DNA of 5,600 nucleotides from Bacillota bacterium (GTDB lineage Bacteria > Bacillota > Clostridia > Christensenellales > Borkfalkiaceae): positions 1 to 5,600 of the forward strand of contig JAETTR010000095.1 in the NCBI GenBank assembly GCA_021768985.1. The letters are read 5' to 3'. A program made the position numbers and the translations under genes. Numbering within the stretch: the stretch's first letter is position 1; the number at the start of each line of letters is the position of its first letter. The notes under the pieces are model-generated. The model saw only the letters and a list, made by a program, of their open reading frames with translations, was not told where the DNA came from and searched no databases. This document shows, piece after piece, positions 1 to 5,600 of the stretch.

Positions 1-1
1 T

Positions 2-307
2 CCGTCCTCGGAAGTATTTTATGCGTTGATCGAATATTTCCACTGTTCCGCCGATTACCTGCTCGGATTCATAGAGTTTCCGCGGGATACCAAGCTTGCG
101 CCCGTTCAACCGTTTGATATTTGTTTGCGCAAATGTTTAAAAGAAAATAATAAGAACGAAGCGAATTTGCGGAATGATTTGAAGATTTCTTCTTCGTTGA
201 CGTACCGTTGGCTCCACGGGAAAGCAAAACCTACCGTGGAATCCTTGATCAAATTAAAAAAGTTTTTCGGTTGTAGTATCGATTACCTTTTGGGTCGCGA
301 AAAATAA
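2..307 (+). CDS. Tandem-HTH XRE-family DNA-binding protein, 5'-truncated by the window
   Basis: The frame is open from base 2 to the TAA at 305-307, giving 101 visible residues. The in-frame TTG at 26 is not a believable start, because the upstream codons (PSSEVFYAL) continue an HTH domain. Visible residues 1-22 are the tail of a first XRE domain ending 'CSADYLLG'. About 23-45 is a linker (GFIEFPRDT...PF), and about 46-98 is a complete second domain with 'ISSSLTYRWLHGK' as the likely recognition-helix region and 'CSIDYLLG' at its end. The protein stops three residues later, so no effector or enzymatic domain follows. It is closely similar in layout to the next gene, 25 nt downstream, which suggests tandem duplication. 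Binding to operator DNA is inferred from the family; target and partner are unknown. The region is AT-rich compared with the GC-rich block that follows, suggesting transfer or fast divergence. Confidence 0.85.
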   Translation, partial: PSSEVFYALIEYFHCSADYLLGFIEFPRDTKLAPVQPFDICLRKCLKENNKNEANLRNDLKISSSLTYRWLHGKAKPTVESLIKLKKFFGCSIDYLLGREK

Positions 308-332
308 CGTTTTTTAAATCAGAAATAAATTT

Positions 333-776
333 ATGGATTATTTGTCGAATTGCGTCGATCATTTCACGGAACTGTTTCAAGAGAAAAATTTAACGATAGA
401 AGAATTTTCTGCGGCTACGAAAATTGCTTCTTCCGAAGTATACCGGTATTTCAGAAAAGAGTGTATTCCGAAATTATCGAACTTAATAAAAATTGCAGAC
501 GCTTATTCCTATTCGATTGATTATCTGTTGGGCTTAATCCCGTATCCCGAACATACGACTTTTCATAAAACGCCTCCCTTTTCGCAACGCTTCCGAGAAT
601 TATTAAAGGGTGCGAATTTGTCGCGTTACATGTTCAGCATAAAATCCGAAATTGCGATCAATCGCATTGACGATTGGTACCACGGAAAATGTTTACCTTC
701 CTTGGAGAAAGCGCTTAAAATGGTAAAATTTTTTAAACTCGATACGTTAGATTGCTTATTTGACCGCGAGAATTAA
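333..776 (+). CDS. Double-HTH XRE-family DNA-binding protein, paralogue of the preceding gene
   Basis: This is a 147-residue soluble protein made almost entirely of two XRE-like HTH domains. Domain 1 (about 8-67) contains 'IASSEVYRYF' and ends 'YSIDYLLG'. A linker (about 68-81, 'LIPYPEHTT...PP') matches the linker of the preceding protein (G-[FL]-I-x-[FY]-P-x-x-T...PF). Domain 2 (about 82-145) carries 'IDDWYHGK' but ends 'LDTLDCLFDREN', so its terminal signature has drifted from SIDYLLG. The ATG at 333 is the natural start: the first in-frame stop upstream is at 315-317 and no other start codon intervenes. No clear Shine-Dalgarno precedes it (only AGAAAT at 321-326), so translation may depend on the upstream gene. 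Two DNA-binding units in one chain suggest recognition of a two-part site without dimerisation; this is inference. It may be a chromosomal regulator or a remnant of a mobile element. Confidence 0.85.
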   Translation: MDYLSNCVDHFTELFQEKNLTIEEFSAATKIASSEVYRYFRKECIPKLSNLIKIADAYSYSIDYLLGLIPYPEHTTFHKTPPFSQRFRELLKGANLSRYMFSIKSEIAINRIDDWYHGKCLPSLEKALKMVKFFKLDTLDCLFDREN

Positions 777-816
777 AAAGCAATGCGTTAAAAAGGTACA
801 AGCCCTTTTCCGCAAC

Positions 817-856
817 AAAAAAACGAACCGCCGATCTCGGCTTGGTTCGTCTTTTT
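817..856. terminator. Bidirectional intrinsic terminator between convergent transcription units
   Basis: The arm ACGAACC (823-829) pairs with GGTTCGT (844-850). Inside it GCCG (830-833) pairs with CGGC (838-841) around the loop ATCT (834-837), leaving a two-base TT bulge at 842-843. On the + strand the hairpin is followed by CTTTTTCTTT. On the - strand the seven As at 817-823 become a T7 tract, three of whose flanking bases can extend the stem. The hairpin lies 47 nt after the HTH gene stop and about 10 nt after the rlmD stop, so it can end both units. Confidence 0.8.
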
Positions 857-859
857 CTT

Positions 860-2251
860 TCAGTCCGCTTTCCGCACAAGGCAGGCGAGCGTTTCCGTAT
901 GTCTTGTTTGAGGAAACATATCGAACGGTTGAATCAGCGTTAACGCGTAGCTCCCGTTCGCAGGGTCGCTCTTGATCAGCTCTCCGCCCGCCGTTTCCGT
1001 AAGCCCGCCCGTTAAAATTCCCAGATCGCGCGCCAGCGTTGCGGGATCGCACGAGATCATAATCACTTTTTTGATCTTCCGCGCAATGATCTCACGGAGC
1101 ACGTTCCGGTCCGCGCCCGCGCGCGGCGGATCGAGCACAACGGTCGCGTTCGGTTCGCGCGAAAGAATTTCGCCGAGGTAGTCCTCCACCCTGCCGCAGA
1201 CGTTCGTCATGCTCTCCGCAAGCCCGTTGCACTCCTTGACGCGGTCGGCGCAGGCGCTCGCTTCGGGCACGATCTCGATCCCGTACGCCTTGCCGCATTT
1301 CTTCGCGAACATGGCGGTGAGCAATCCCCCGCCCGCGTAACAGTCGATCACCGTTTCGCCCGCGTCCACAAGCGAAAGCGCGCGCTCGTACAATTTCCCG
1401 CGCACCCCCTCGTTCACCTGCACGAAGGTGCTCGCGCCCGCCTCGAACGTGACGCCGTTCTCGGTGCACTCGTAAAGTCCCTTTCCTTTCAGCAAAGTAA
1501 ACTGCTCGCCGAACACCACGTTCGTCCTTTTCTCGTTATAATTAAGATAGAAGCTGTATTCGGGAAAGACGGAATCGAGCAAAAAGAGCAGATAATCGAT
1601 CCCCTTGATTTCGGGCACGGCGGACACGAGGGTCACGAGAAATTTTCCCTTCAGCTCCCTGACCACGATGTGCCGAAGCTGACCCTCGCCCGTTTCGTCG
1701 TCGTAGCCTTCGAGTCCGCACGTTTCCATAAACGTATACAGCGACTTGATCAGCGCCTCCGACCAATCGGGGTGAATGGGACAGCAGTCCGTTTTCACGA
1801 TTCTGTGCGAGCGTTCGGCGTAAAATCCGATCGCGTTTTCACCGTTTCTGCGCCCGATCGGAAGTTGCAGTTTATTACGGTAACCGTATTCCCGATCGCT
1901 CCGTTCGCAATCGTTGACGGGAAACTCCACGCCGCCGATTTTACGCAGCGTATCCCGCACGAGCGCGGTTTTGAATTTTAACTGATCGCGGTAGCGCAGG
2001 TGCTGCAAACGGCACCCGCCGCAACGCCCGAACACGGGGCATTTGGGGCGCACGCGCTCCTCGGCGGGGGTGACGAGCTCTTCGATCTTCCCGTAGCCGA
2101 TCCTGCCCTTCTGCTTTAACACCCTGATCCGCGCCCGCTCGCCCGCAAGCAGAAAGGGCACGAAGTACGTGACGCCGTCCTTGCGCACGATCCCCTCGCC
2201 GTTCGAACCGAGCGCTTCGCACACAGCCGTAAAAATTTCGTTCTTTTCCAC
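860..2251 (-). CDS. rlmD: 23S rRNA (uracil-C5)-methyltransferase, RlmD/RumA family
   Basis: This enzyme transfers methyl from S-adenosylmethionine to C5 of a uracil in 23S rRNA (U1939 in E. coli numbering; some Gram-positive members also modify U747, as RlmCD does). The 463 residues are full length for the family. Residues 1-60 form a TRAM RNA-binding domain. C71, C77 and C80 (C-x5-C-G-G-C) with C157 (CCPIH) supply the [4Fe-4S] ligands. The SAM-binding motif is 'DCYAGGGLLTA' at 303-313, followed by 'YGIEIVPEA'. 'VLDPPRAGA' lies at 372-380, the nucleophile is C401 in 'SCDPATLARDL', and the likely base is E453 in 'RHTETL'. 'QPFDMFPQT' precedes it, as is typical. The start is GTG at 2251, fixed by a perfect AGGAGG six nt upstream. 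It is the last gene of the - strand run, 3 nt after the membrane-protein gene. Whether it has RlmD or RlmCD specificity cannot be told from sequence. Confidence 0.95.
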   Translation of the reverse strand: MEKNEIFTAVCEALGSNGEGIVRKDGVTYFVPFLLAGERARIRVLKQKGRIGYGKIEELVTPAEERVRPKCPVFGRCGGCRLQHLRYRDQLKFKTALVRDTLRKIGGVEFPVNDCERSDREYGYRNKLQLPIGRRNGENAIGFYAERSHRIVKTDCCPIHPDWSEALIKSLYTFMETCGLEGYDDETGEGQLRHIVVRELKGKFLVTLVSAVPEIKGIDYLLFLLDSVFPEYSFYLNYNEKRTNVVFGEQFTLLKGKGLYECTENGVTFEAGASTFVQVNEGVRGKLYERALSLVDAGETVIDCYAGGGLLTAMFAKKCGKAYGIEIVPEASACADRVKECNGLAESMTNVCGRVEDYLGEILSREPNATVVLDPPRAGADRNVLREIIARKIKKVIMISCDPATLARDLGILTGGLTETAGGELIKSDPANGSYALTLIQPFDMFPQTRHTETLACLVRKAD

Positions 2252-2254
2252 GGT

Positions 2255-2806
2255 TTACCTCCTCAGCCGTCTGACAATCGCGTTCATGGAACGCTGGCAG
2301 AGAAATATCATATAATCGTACGCGGCAAACACCGCGGTTCCGCCGAAGAAGATGAGATACCAGATATATTTTTCGATCGCGGGGTAAAAGGAAAGTTCGT
2401 TCACGCCGAAAACAGGCACGGCGAGCACGAACCAGAAAAAGCAAAGCATTCCGTCGAACCACGCCGCTTTCGCAAGGAACGCGAGCGCGTGCAACGGTTT
2501 TTTGTGAACGTATTTTTTTTGCAGAAAGTTCAATACGGGGTGAATCCCCAGGAACATGATAAAGGGTACGAGCTTCAAAATCCCGCCGATGTTGAATAAA
2601 AACGCAAGCAACGACGCCGCGACGAACGCAAGCGCGCCCCCCCAGACGAAGTCTTTGGCGAGCGGAAGCATCAGCGCGAACGTTGCAAGGATATACCCCG
2701 CCGCCAACAGCGTATCCACGTAAGAGCCCACGGTCAGGCAGATCGCGGCGAACGCGCACGCAATGGCGGACAGAGCGATTTCGTAAGATCTCGACGGTTT
2801 CTTCAT
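2255..2806 (-). CDS. Six-helix integral membrane protein, possibly ECF-transporter S-component-like
   Basis: The 183-residue hydrophobic protein has about six predicted membrane helices, roughly at 9-27, 32-50, 53-72, 76-94, 107-133 and 147-170. Basic residues stand at the N-terminus (MKKPSR), after helix 4 (QKKYVHKK) and at the C-terminus (VRRLRR), which favours both ends being cytoplasmic. Size, helix number and the 'MFLGIHPVLNFL' stretch in helix 4 recall small Clostridia membrane proteins with a G-[YI]-[YH]-P-[IV]-L motif, and more loosely the substrate-binding S subunits of ECF vitamin transporters. That resemblance is from memory and weak, and no substrate can be named. No signal peptide or soluble domain is seen. 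The ATG at 2806 lies 6 nt after the stop of the J-like gene. Only an AAGGGG very close to the ATG could act as ribosome site, so coupling to the gene before it is likely. It may have no link to its neighbours beyond co-transcription. Confidence 0.8.
   Translation of the reverse strand: MKKPSRSYEIALSAIACAFAAICLTVGSYVDTLLAAGYILATFALMLPLAKDFVWGGALAFVAASLLAFLFNIGGILKLVPFIMFLGIHPVLNFLQKKYVHKKPLHALAFLAKAAWFDGMLCFFWFVLAVPVFGVNELSFYPAIEKYIWYLIFFGGTAVFAAYDYMIFLCQRSMNAIVRRLRR
2257..2264 (-). promoter_or_regulatory. Strong ribosome binding site of rlmD overlapping the upstream stop codon
   Basis: On the - strand GAGGAGGT reads just before the GTG start at 2251, with a six-base spacer after AGGAGG. The same bases encode the last Arg-Arg codons of the membrane protein, and the final T is the first base of its TAA stop. 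This decides the GTG start and suggests translational coupling. Confidence 0.85.
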
Positions 2807-2812
2807 AACCCC

Positions 2813-3418
2813 TTAATGGCAATTACAGCAGAGATTGAAAAGACAGTTTACGCAAAGGAAGGTATAGCACATGTTCGCGCAGTTCACGCACCAGTTGCCG
2901 CCCATCTGCTCGTCGTCCGTCTGCGCGTTGGGCGCGTTCGGCGAACCGCCCGTCTGCTGTTTGTAATCCGCGCGGGCTTTCAGCTTTTCGTAAGCGTCGC
3001 GGTATTTGGGATTGCCGCCGTCCATCTGCATGGCGATTTCGAGCTGTTTCTTGCTCTCGTTCATCCAGTTCTTTTTGAAGAATACGACCGATTGCAGATA
3101 GTGCCACTCGGCGCTCCGCTCGTTGAAGTTGTCGAGGAGCTGTTGCGCGCGGGCGATATCGCCGCGGCGGATGCAGTCCGAAACCTCTTCGTACGCGCTC
3201 GCGCCGCTCGTGTTCTGCCGTGTTTCTTTGCGTTCGTTCATGATCTCGGAATAGGCGGCTTCGAGCTTGCCGAGCATGCGGGCGGCGTGGTTGCCCTCTT
3301 CGCCGTCCTTCCACTTGTCCTCGTTATACTGCGCCTTCAACCGCTCGTAGGAAGCCGTCACTTCCTCGTCGGTCGCCGTTTCTTCCACCTGTAAAATTTC
3401 GTAATTTTCTCTGCTCAT
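2813..3418 (-). CDS. J-domain-like protein with TPR-like unit and Cys-rich C-terminal tail, HPD motif lost
   Basis: The protein has 201 residues in three parts. Residues 5-62 look like a J domain ('NYEILQVEETATDEEV', then a helix, then 'AYSEIMNER'), but the HPD tripeptide that activates DnaK/Hsp70 is replaced by N32-E33-D34 in 'YNEDKW'. Residues about 76-150 form a TPR-like helical unit containing 'SAEWHYLQS' and 'NPKYRDAYEKL'. After a Gly/Pro/Asn/Gln-rich linker (about 154-174) comes a cysteine-rich tail with C177, C180, C184, C189, C192, C197, C198, C200 and terminal H201, fit to bind metal or to be modified. The TPR-like unit is homologous to that of the preceding gene: 19 of 44 residues are identical over 103-146 without gaps. 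Start ATG 3418 has AAGAGGA four bases upstream. Without HPD, a classical co-chaperone role is doubtful; a scaffold role is more plausible. I have the impression that similar J-plus-Cys-tail proteins sit near DUF5685 genes in other Clostridia, but could not check. Confidence 0.85.
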   Translation of the reverse strand: MSRENYEILQVEETATDEEVTASYERLKAQYNEDKWKDGEEGNHAARMLGKLEAAYSEIMNERKETRQNTSGASAYEEVSDCIRRGDIARAQQLLDNFNERSAEWHYLQSVVFFKKNWMNESKKQLEIAMQMDGGNPKYRDAYEKLKARADYKQQTGGSPNAPNAQTDDEQMGGNWCVNCANMCYTFLCVNCLFNLCCNCH

Positions 3419-3422
3419 AAAT

Positions 3423-3429
3423 TCCTCTT
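3423..3429 (-). promoter_or_regulatory. Ribosome binding site of the J-domain-like gene
   Basis: AAGAGGA reads on the - strand, ending four bases before the ATG at 3418. It lies in the 46-nt gap after the small TPR-like gene, the longest gap in the - strand run. An independent ribosome site here fits a gene that is not directly coupled to the one before it. Confidence 0.7.
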
Positions 3430-3464
3430 ATATGATAATTCTTTCCGTGCCCGTTTTTTCAAAC

Positions 3465-3839
3465 TCAGCACAGCGATTCGCAACACGCCTCGCAACAGCC
3501 CTCGGCGCAGCCGTCCCATTTGCCCTCGGGCAACGGTTTGCCCGCCTCTTTCGCGCTCTTTACCGTCTCTTCGAGCTCGGCGAGCGCGGCGCGGTATTTT
3601 CCGTTTTCGGGATCGAGCCTGATCGCCTTCTTTAAACGCTTTCTGCAATCGTAATAAAAGCGTTTGTAAAAATCGACCGCCGCCTGCACGTAATGCCATT
3701 CGGCGTCCTTCTCCTTCACGCCGTCGAGTAGCTTCTGCGCTTCGTCCAACGCCTTTTCGTCGGGATAATCTCCGTTCAAAAGCGCCCAGACCTCGACGAA
3801 CCGTTCCCCGCTTTCCCCGTTTTCAAACAGATTTCTCAT
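3465..3839 (-). CDS. Small TPR-like protein with Cys-rich C-terminal tail
   Basis: The 124-residue protein is cytoplasmic by composition and highly charged. Residues about 10-95 are helical and TPR-like, with 'ALDEAQKLLDGV', 'DAEWHYVQAAV' and 'KAIRLDPENGKYRAAL'. The last is a typical TPR helix-turn pattern (A-x-x-L-x-P-x-N). The tail after residue 108 holds six cysteines (C111, C115, C116, C119, C120, C124) in 'CAEGCCEACCESLC'. Residues 46-89 align without gaps to 103-146 of the J-domain-like protein encoded next, so this is the same module without the J part. It starts 10 nt after the DUF5685 stop. The upstream bases (TAGAAAACAT) give no real Shine-Dalgarno, so it probably depends on translation of the gene before it. 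TPR-like units usually bind protein partners. The tail suggests metal binding or thiol chemistry. No named family is recognised. Confidence 0.82.
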   Translation of the reverse strand: MRNLFENGESGERFVEVWALLNGDYPDEKALDEAQKLLDGVKEKDAEWHYVQAAVDFYKRFYYDCRKRLKKAIRLDPENGKYRAALAELEETVKSAKEAGKPLPEGKWDGCAEGCCEACCESLC

Positions 3840-3849
3840 ATGTTTTCTA

Positions 3850-4716
3850 TCACAATTTTCCGCTCATCTTCTGCGGCGGCGCGCCCTTGAACACCCGTTC
3901 CGTTTCGGCGGGAAGCCCGCGCAGAATCACGTTGTCCGTAAGCTCCCGATTGAAATAAAATTTTACGCCGCTCATGCCTTCGCGCATATCGTAAAAGGTC
4001 GTATCGAACAGGAACGCGACGTCCTCGCCGAACCGTTCCATGAGCTCCGCCCGCGTCTTGCACCCGTAGGCGAGCACGAACGGATTGTAGTTTTTCTTTT
4101 TCAGATCCTTTTCGTAGTCGTCGAGCGCGTCGATCAGATACACCCATTTGCCGAGCGCGTAGAAAAGCCGGTCGGTGGAAGGGCTCGCTTTCTCCTTCAG
4201 GAAATGCCGCGAAAGAGTCTGCATCATGCAGGCGGAAGGGTCCGCAGCCATATCGGGCGAGGACGATTTCGCTTTTTCCGCTTTCGCCTGTTCCTTCATA
4301 TAATTCTCGACGATCTGCACGAGCTCGGGATATCTCTTTTTCGAACGTTTATAGCCCTTTTTGAACCATACCCGCCGCGACCTGCCCCGCTTTTTATCGA
4401 GTATATCGTCGGTGAGCTTGTAGTAGACGAGCACGGTATTCAGCGCGCCGAGTTCTTCGGTCAATTCGTCTACCGCGGCGATCGGGCGTTTTTTGATGCG
4501 GTGCTCGAAACAGTTCTGCTTCTCCACCCGAACGTCCGTAGCCGTAATATTATGCAACAGCACCGATAAAAAGGTAACGTCGTAGGTCAGCCCGATCCGC
4601 GCCGCCTGTCCGCACGACCGCGCGATCCCCTTGCACAGCCCGCAGTACATGGCTTTATACAGCATGAGGTCTTTGATCCGGAGATTGACGAAATCGTACT
4701 TTACGTAGCCGAACAC
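3850..4716 (-). CDS. DUF5685 family protein of unknown function
   Basis: The 288-residue protein is mostly helical, with no signal peptide or clear membrane helix. The N-terminus 'MFGYVKYDF...LYKAMYCGLCKG' with C25 and C28 is the hallmark I associate with DUF5685; C35 and C69 are nearby. Two acidic motifs stand out: 'YYKLTDDILDKKRG' (D103, D104, D107) and 'YLIDALDDYEKDLKKKNYNP' (D196, D199, D200, D204). Their DDxxD-like form and spacing recall the metal-diphosphate sites of class I isoprenoid synthases, but this is inference and the family has no assigned reaction. The middle (about 110-155) is rich in Lys and Arg. The start is GTG at 4716, supported by AGGGAG seven bases upstream inside the end of trpS. 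An in-frame start further up is not needed, because the family begins MFGYV. It is followed by two Cys-tailed proteins, with which it likely forms a functional unit. Confidence 0.88.
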   Translation of the reverse strand: MFGYVKYDFVNLRIKDLMLYKAMYCGLCKGIARSCGQAARIGLTYDVTFLSVLLHNITATDVRVEKQNCFEHRIKKRPIAAVDELTEELGALNTVLVYYKLTDDILDKKRGRSRRVWFKKGYKRSKKRYPELVQIVENYMKEQAKAEKAKSSSPDMAADPSACMMQTLSRHFLKEKASPSTDRLFYALGKWVYLIDALDDYEKDLKKKNYNPFVLAYGCKTRAELMERFGEDVAFLFDTTFYDMREGMSGVKFYFNRELTDNVILRGLPAETERVFKGAPPQKMSGKL

Positions 4717-4718
4717 CC

Positions 4719-5600
4719 TTATTCTCCCTGATAGAAGCCGATTTTGCGGTAAACCTTGGAAAGCGTCTTGCGCGAAGCCTTGAAAGCGCGTTCCGCGCCC
4801 GATTGCAACACGCCCGCAAGATAGCCCTTGTCGGCGAGCAAACGCTTCTGTTCCGCCTGTACGGGCGCGAGCACGTCCGCCACCGTTTCGCCCACGGCGA
4901 GCTTGAAATCGCCGTAGCCGCTTCCCGAAAATTCCTTTTCCGCTTCTTCGACCGAACAGCCCTTGAACGCGGAATAGATCGTCAAAAGATTGGTAATGCC
5001 CGGTTTATCCTCCCGCGCGGCGACGAGGTTTTCGCTGTCGGTGACCGCGCGTTTGAACTTGCGGATCACCGTGTCGCGGTCGTCGGAAAGGTAGACGGAA
5101 GCGTTTACGTTCTCGTCGGACTTGCTCATCTTCTTCGTCGGTTCCTGCAAAGACATGACCTTCGCGCCCGTCTTTAAAATGAGCGGTTCGGGCACACGGA
5201 AAGTCTCCCCGTAGCGGTTGTTGAAGCGCGCCGCGATATCCCGCGTGATCTCCACGTGTTGCTTCTGATCGATCCCCACGGGCACGAGATCCGCCTGATA
5301 GAGCAGGATATCCGCCGCCATGAGCACGGGGTAGTCCATCAGCCCCATGTTGATATTATCGGCGTGCTTCGAGGATTTATCCTTGAACTGCGTCATGCGC
5401 TCCATTTCGCCCACGTAGGTGCAGGTGTTCAGCACCCAGGCGAGCTCGGCGTGCGCGGGCACGTGCGACTGAACGTACAGCGCGCACCCCTCGGGATCGA
5501 GTCCGCAGGCGATATAGAGCGCCGCAAGCTCCAGCGTGCGGCGGCGAAGCTCCGCGGGGTCCTGCCGCACCGTGATGGCGTGCATGTTGGCGATCGCGTA
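4719..5600 (-). CDS. trpS: Tryptophanyl-tRNA synthetase, N-terminus beyond the window
   Basis: This class Ic synthetase activates tryptophan with ATP and charges tRNA-Trp in the cytoplasm. The frame stays open to the window edge (Y-A-I-A-N before the Met at 5585), so that Met is internal; the family reads 'DLHAITVRQDP' here. 293 residues are visible out of the usual 330-340, so about 40 are missing, including the HIGH-like ATP motif. Seen are 'HAITVRQDP', 'VQSHVPAHAELAW', 'MGLMDYPVLMAADILLYQAD' (tryptophan-pocket region), 'GIDQKQHVEITRDIAARFN' and the signature 'KKMSKSDEN', whose KMSKS is encoded at 5118-5132. The C-terminus ends 'YRKIGFYQGE', typical of the family. The visible part is intact and ordinary. 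It is the first visible gene of the - strand run; the promoter and any T-box or attenuator would lie upstream, outside the window. Confidence 0.96.
   Translation of the reverse strand, partial: YAIANMHAITVRQDPAELRRRTLELAALYIACGLDPEGCALYVQSHVPAHAELAWVLNTCTYVGEMERMTQFKDKSSKHADNINMGLMDYPVLMAADILLYQADLVPVGIDQKQHVEITRDIAARFNNRYGETFRVPEPLILKTGAKVMSLQEPTKKMSKSDENVNASVYLSDDRDTVIRKFKRAVTDSENLVAAREDKPGITNLLTIYSAFKGCSVEEAEKEFSGSGYGDFKLAVGETVADVLAPVQAEQKRLLADKGYLAGVLQSGAERAFKASRKTLSKVYRKIGFYQGE
4724..4729 (-). promoter_or_regulatory. Ribosome binding site of the DUF5685 gene within the end of trpS
   Basis: AGGGAG on the - strand lies seven bases before the GTG at 4716 and within the last codons of trpS (Gln-Gly-Glu-stop). 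The trpS TAA is only two bases from the GTG. This supports GTG as the start and suggests coupling to trpS. Confidence 0.75.

Noticed and set aside
26..28. TTG as start of the first HTH gene.
   Set aside because: The upstream in-frame codons continue an HTH domain whose tail matches the second domain, so the gene is cut by the window and does not start here.
300..316. A-run followed by a T-run after the first HTH gene as a terminator.
   Set aside because: The only stem would be a few A-T pairs around the stop codon with no GC-rich part; too weak to support.
1941..2822. 293-codon - strand frame overlapping rlmD and the membrane-protein gene.
   Set aside because: The product is extremely Arg-rich without domains, and it spans two well-supported genes in another frame.
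2816..3394. Long + strand open frame (192 codons) opposite the J-like gene.
   Set aside because: It is the antisense shadow of a GC-rich coding frame. It has no ribosome site or recognisable domain, while the opposite strand shows a clear J-like and TPR-like protein.
3432..3462. Possible internal promoter before the J-like gene: TTGAAA and TATCAT on the - strand.
   Set aside because: The spacing is 19 bases, and the predicted transcript start would fall inside the ribosome binding site of the J-like gene, so the message could not be translated from it properly.
5583..5585. ATG as start of trpS.
   Set aside because: It is the internal Met before 'HAITVRQDP'; the frame is open to the window end and the HIGH-like motif must lie beyond.

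Overview
The window looks like a Bacillota (Clostridia-type) chromosome, probably from an uncultured gut lineage. This rests on purine-rich Shine-Dalgarno sites, XRE-type helix-turn-helix (HTH) proteins ending in the common 'SIDYLLG' signature, a DUF5685-family gene, and a small six-helix membrane protein of a type I associate with Clostridia. Placement below class level would be a guess.

There are two blocks facing each other. Positions 1-776 (+ strand) are AT-rich: 36 of 120 bases are G/C in 301-420. This block holds two neighbouring paralogous genes, the first cut by the window edge. Each encodes two XRE-type HTH domains joined by a short, similar linker. Positions 860-5600 (- strand) are GC-rich: 80 of 120 bases are G/C in 1081-1200. 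This block holds six genes in one direction with gaps of 2, 10, 46, 6 and 3 nt, read as trpS (N-terminus outside the window) -> DUF5685 protein -> small TPR-like protein with a Cys tail -> J-domain-like protein with the same TPR-like unit and its own Cys tail -> six-helix membrane protein -> rlmD. A hairpin flanked by A and T runs at 817-856 separates the blocks and can serve as terminator for both.

Two genes are clear housekeeping translation genes: tryptophanyl-tRNA synthetase, and the 23S rRNA m5U methyltransferase with its FeS and catalytic residues intact. Between them lies the most interesting part, a three-gene cassette. It consists of a DUF5685 protein (CGLC motif and two Asp-rich motifs recalling class I isoprenoid synthases) followed by two proteins that share a homologous 'AEWHY' helical unit and end in cysteine clusters. 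One of these carries a J-like domain whose HPD motif is replaced by NED. My inference is that the three work together, perhaps around a metal or thiol chemistry; no function is established by the sequence.

No tRNA, rRNA, CRISPR array, insertion sequence or convincing internal promoter was seen. The promoters of both blocks must lie outside the window. No non-genic stretch exceeds 300 bases; the longest is the terminator region at 777-859.
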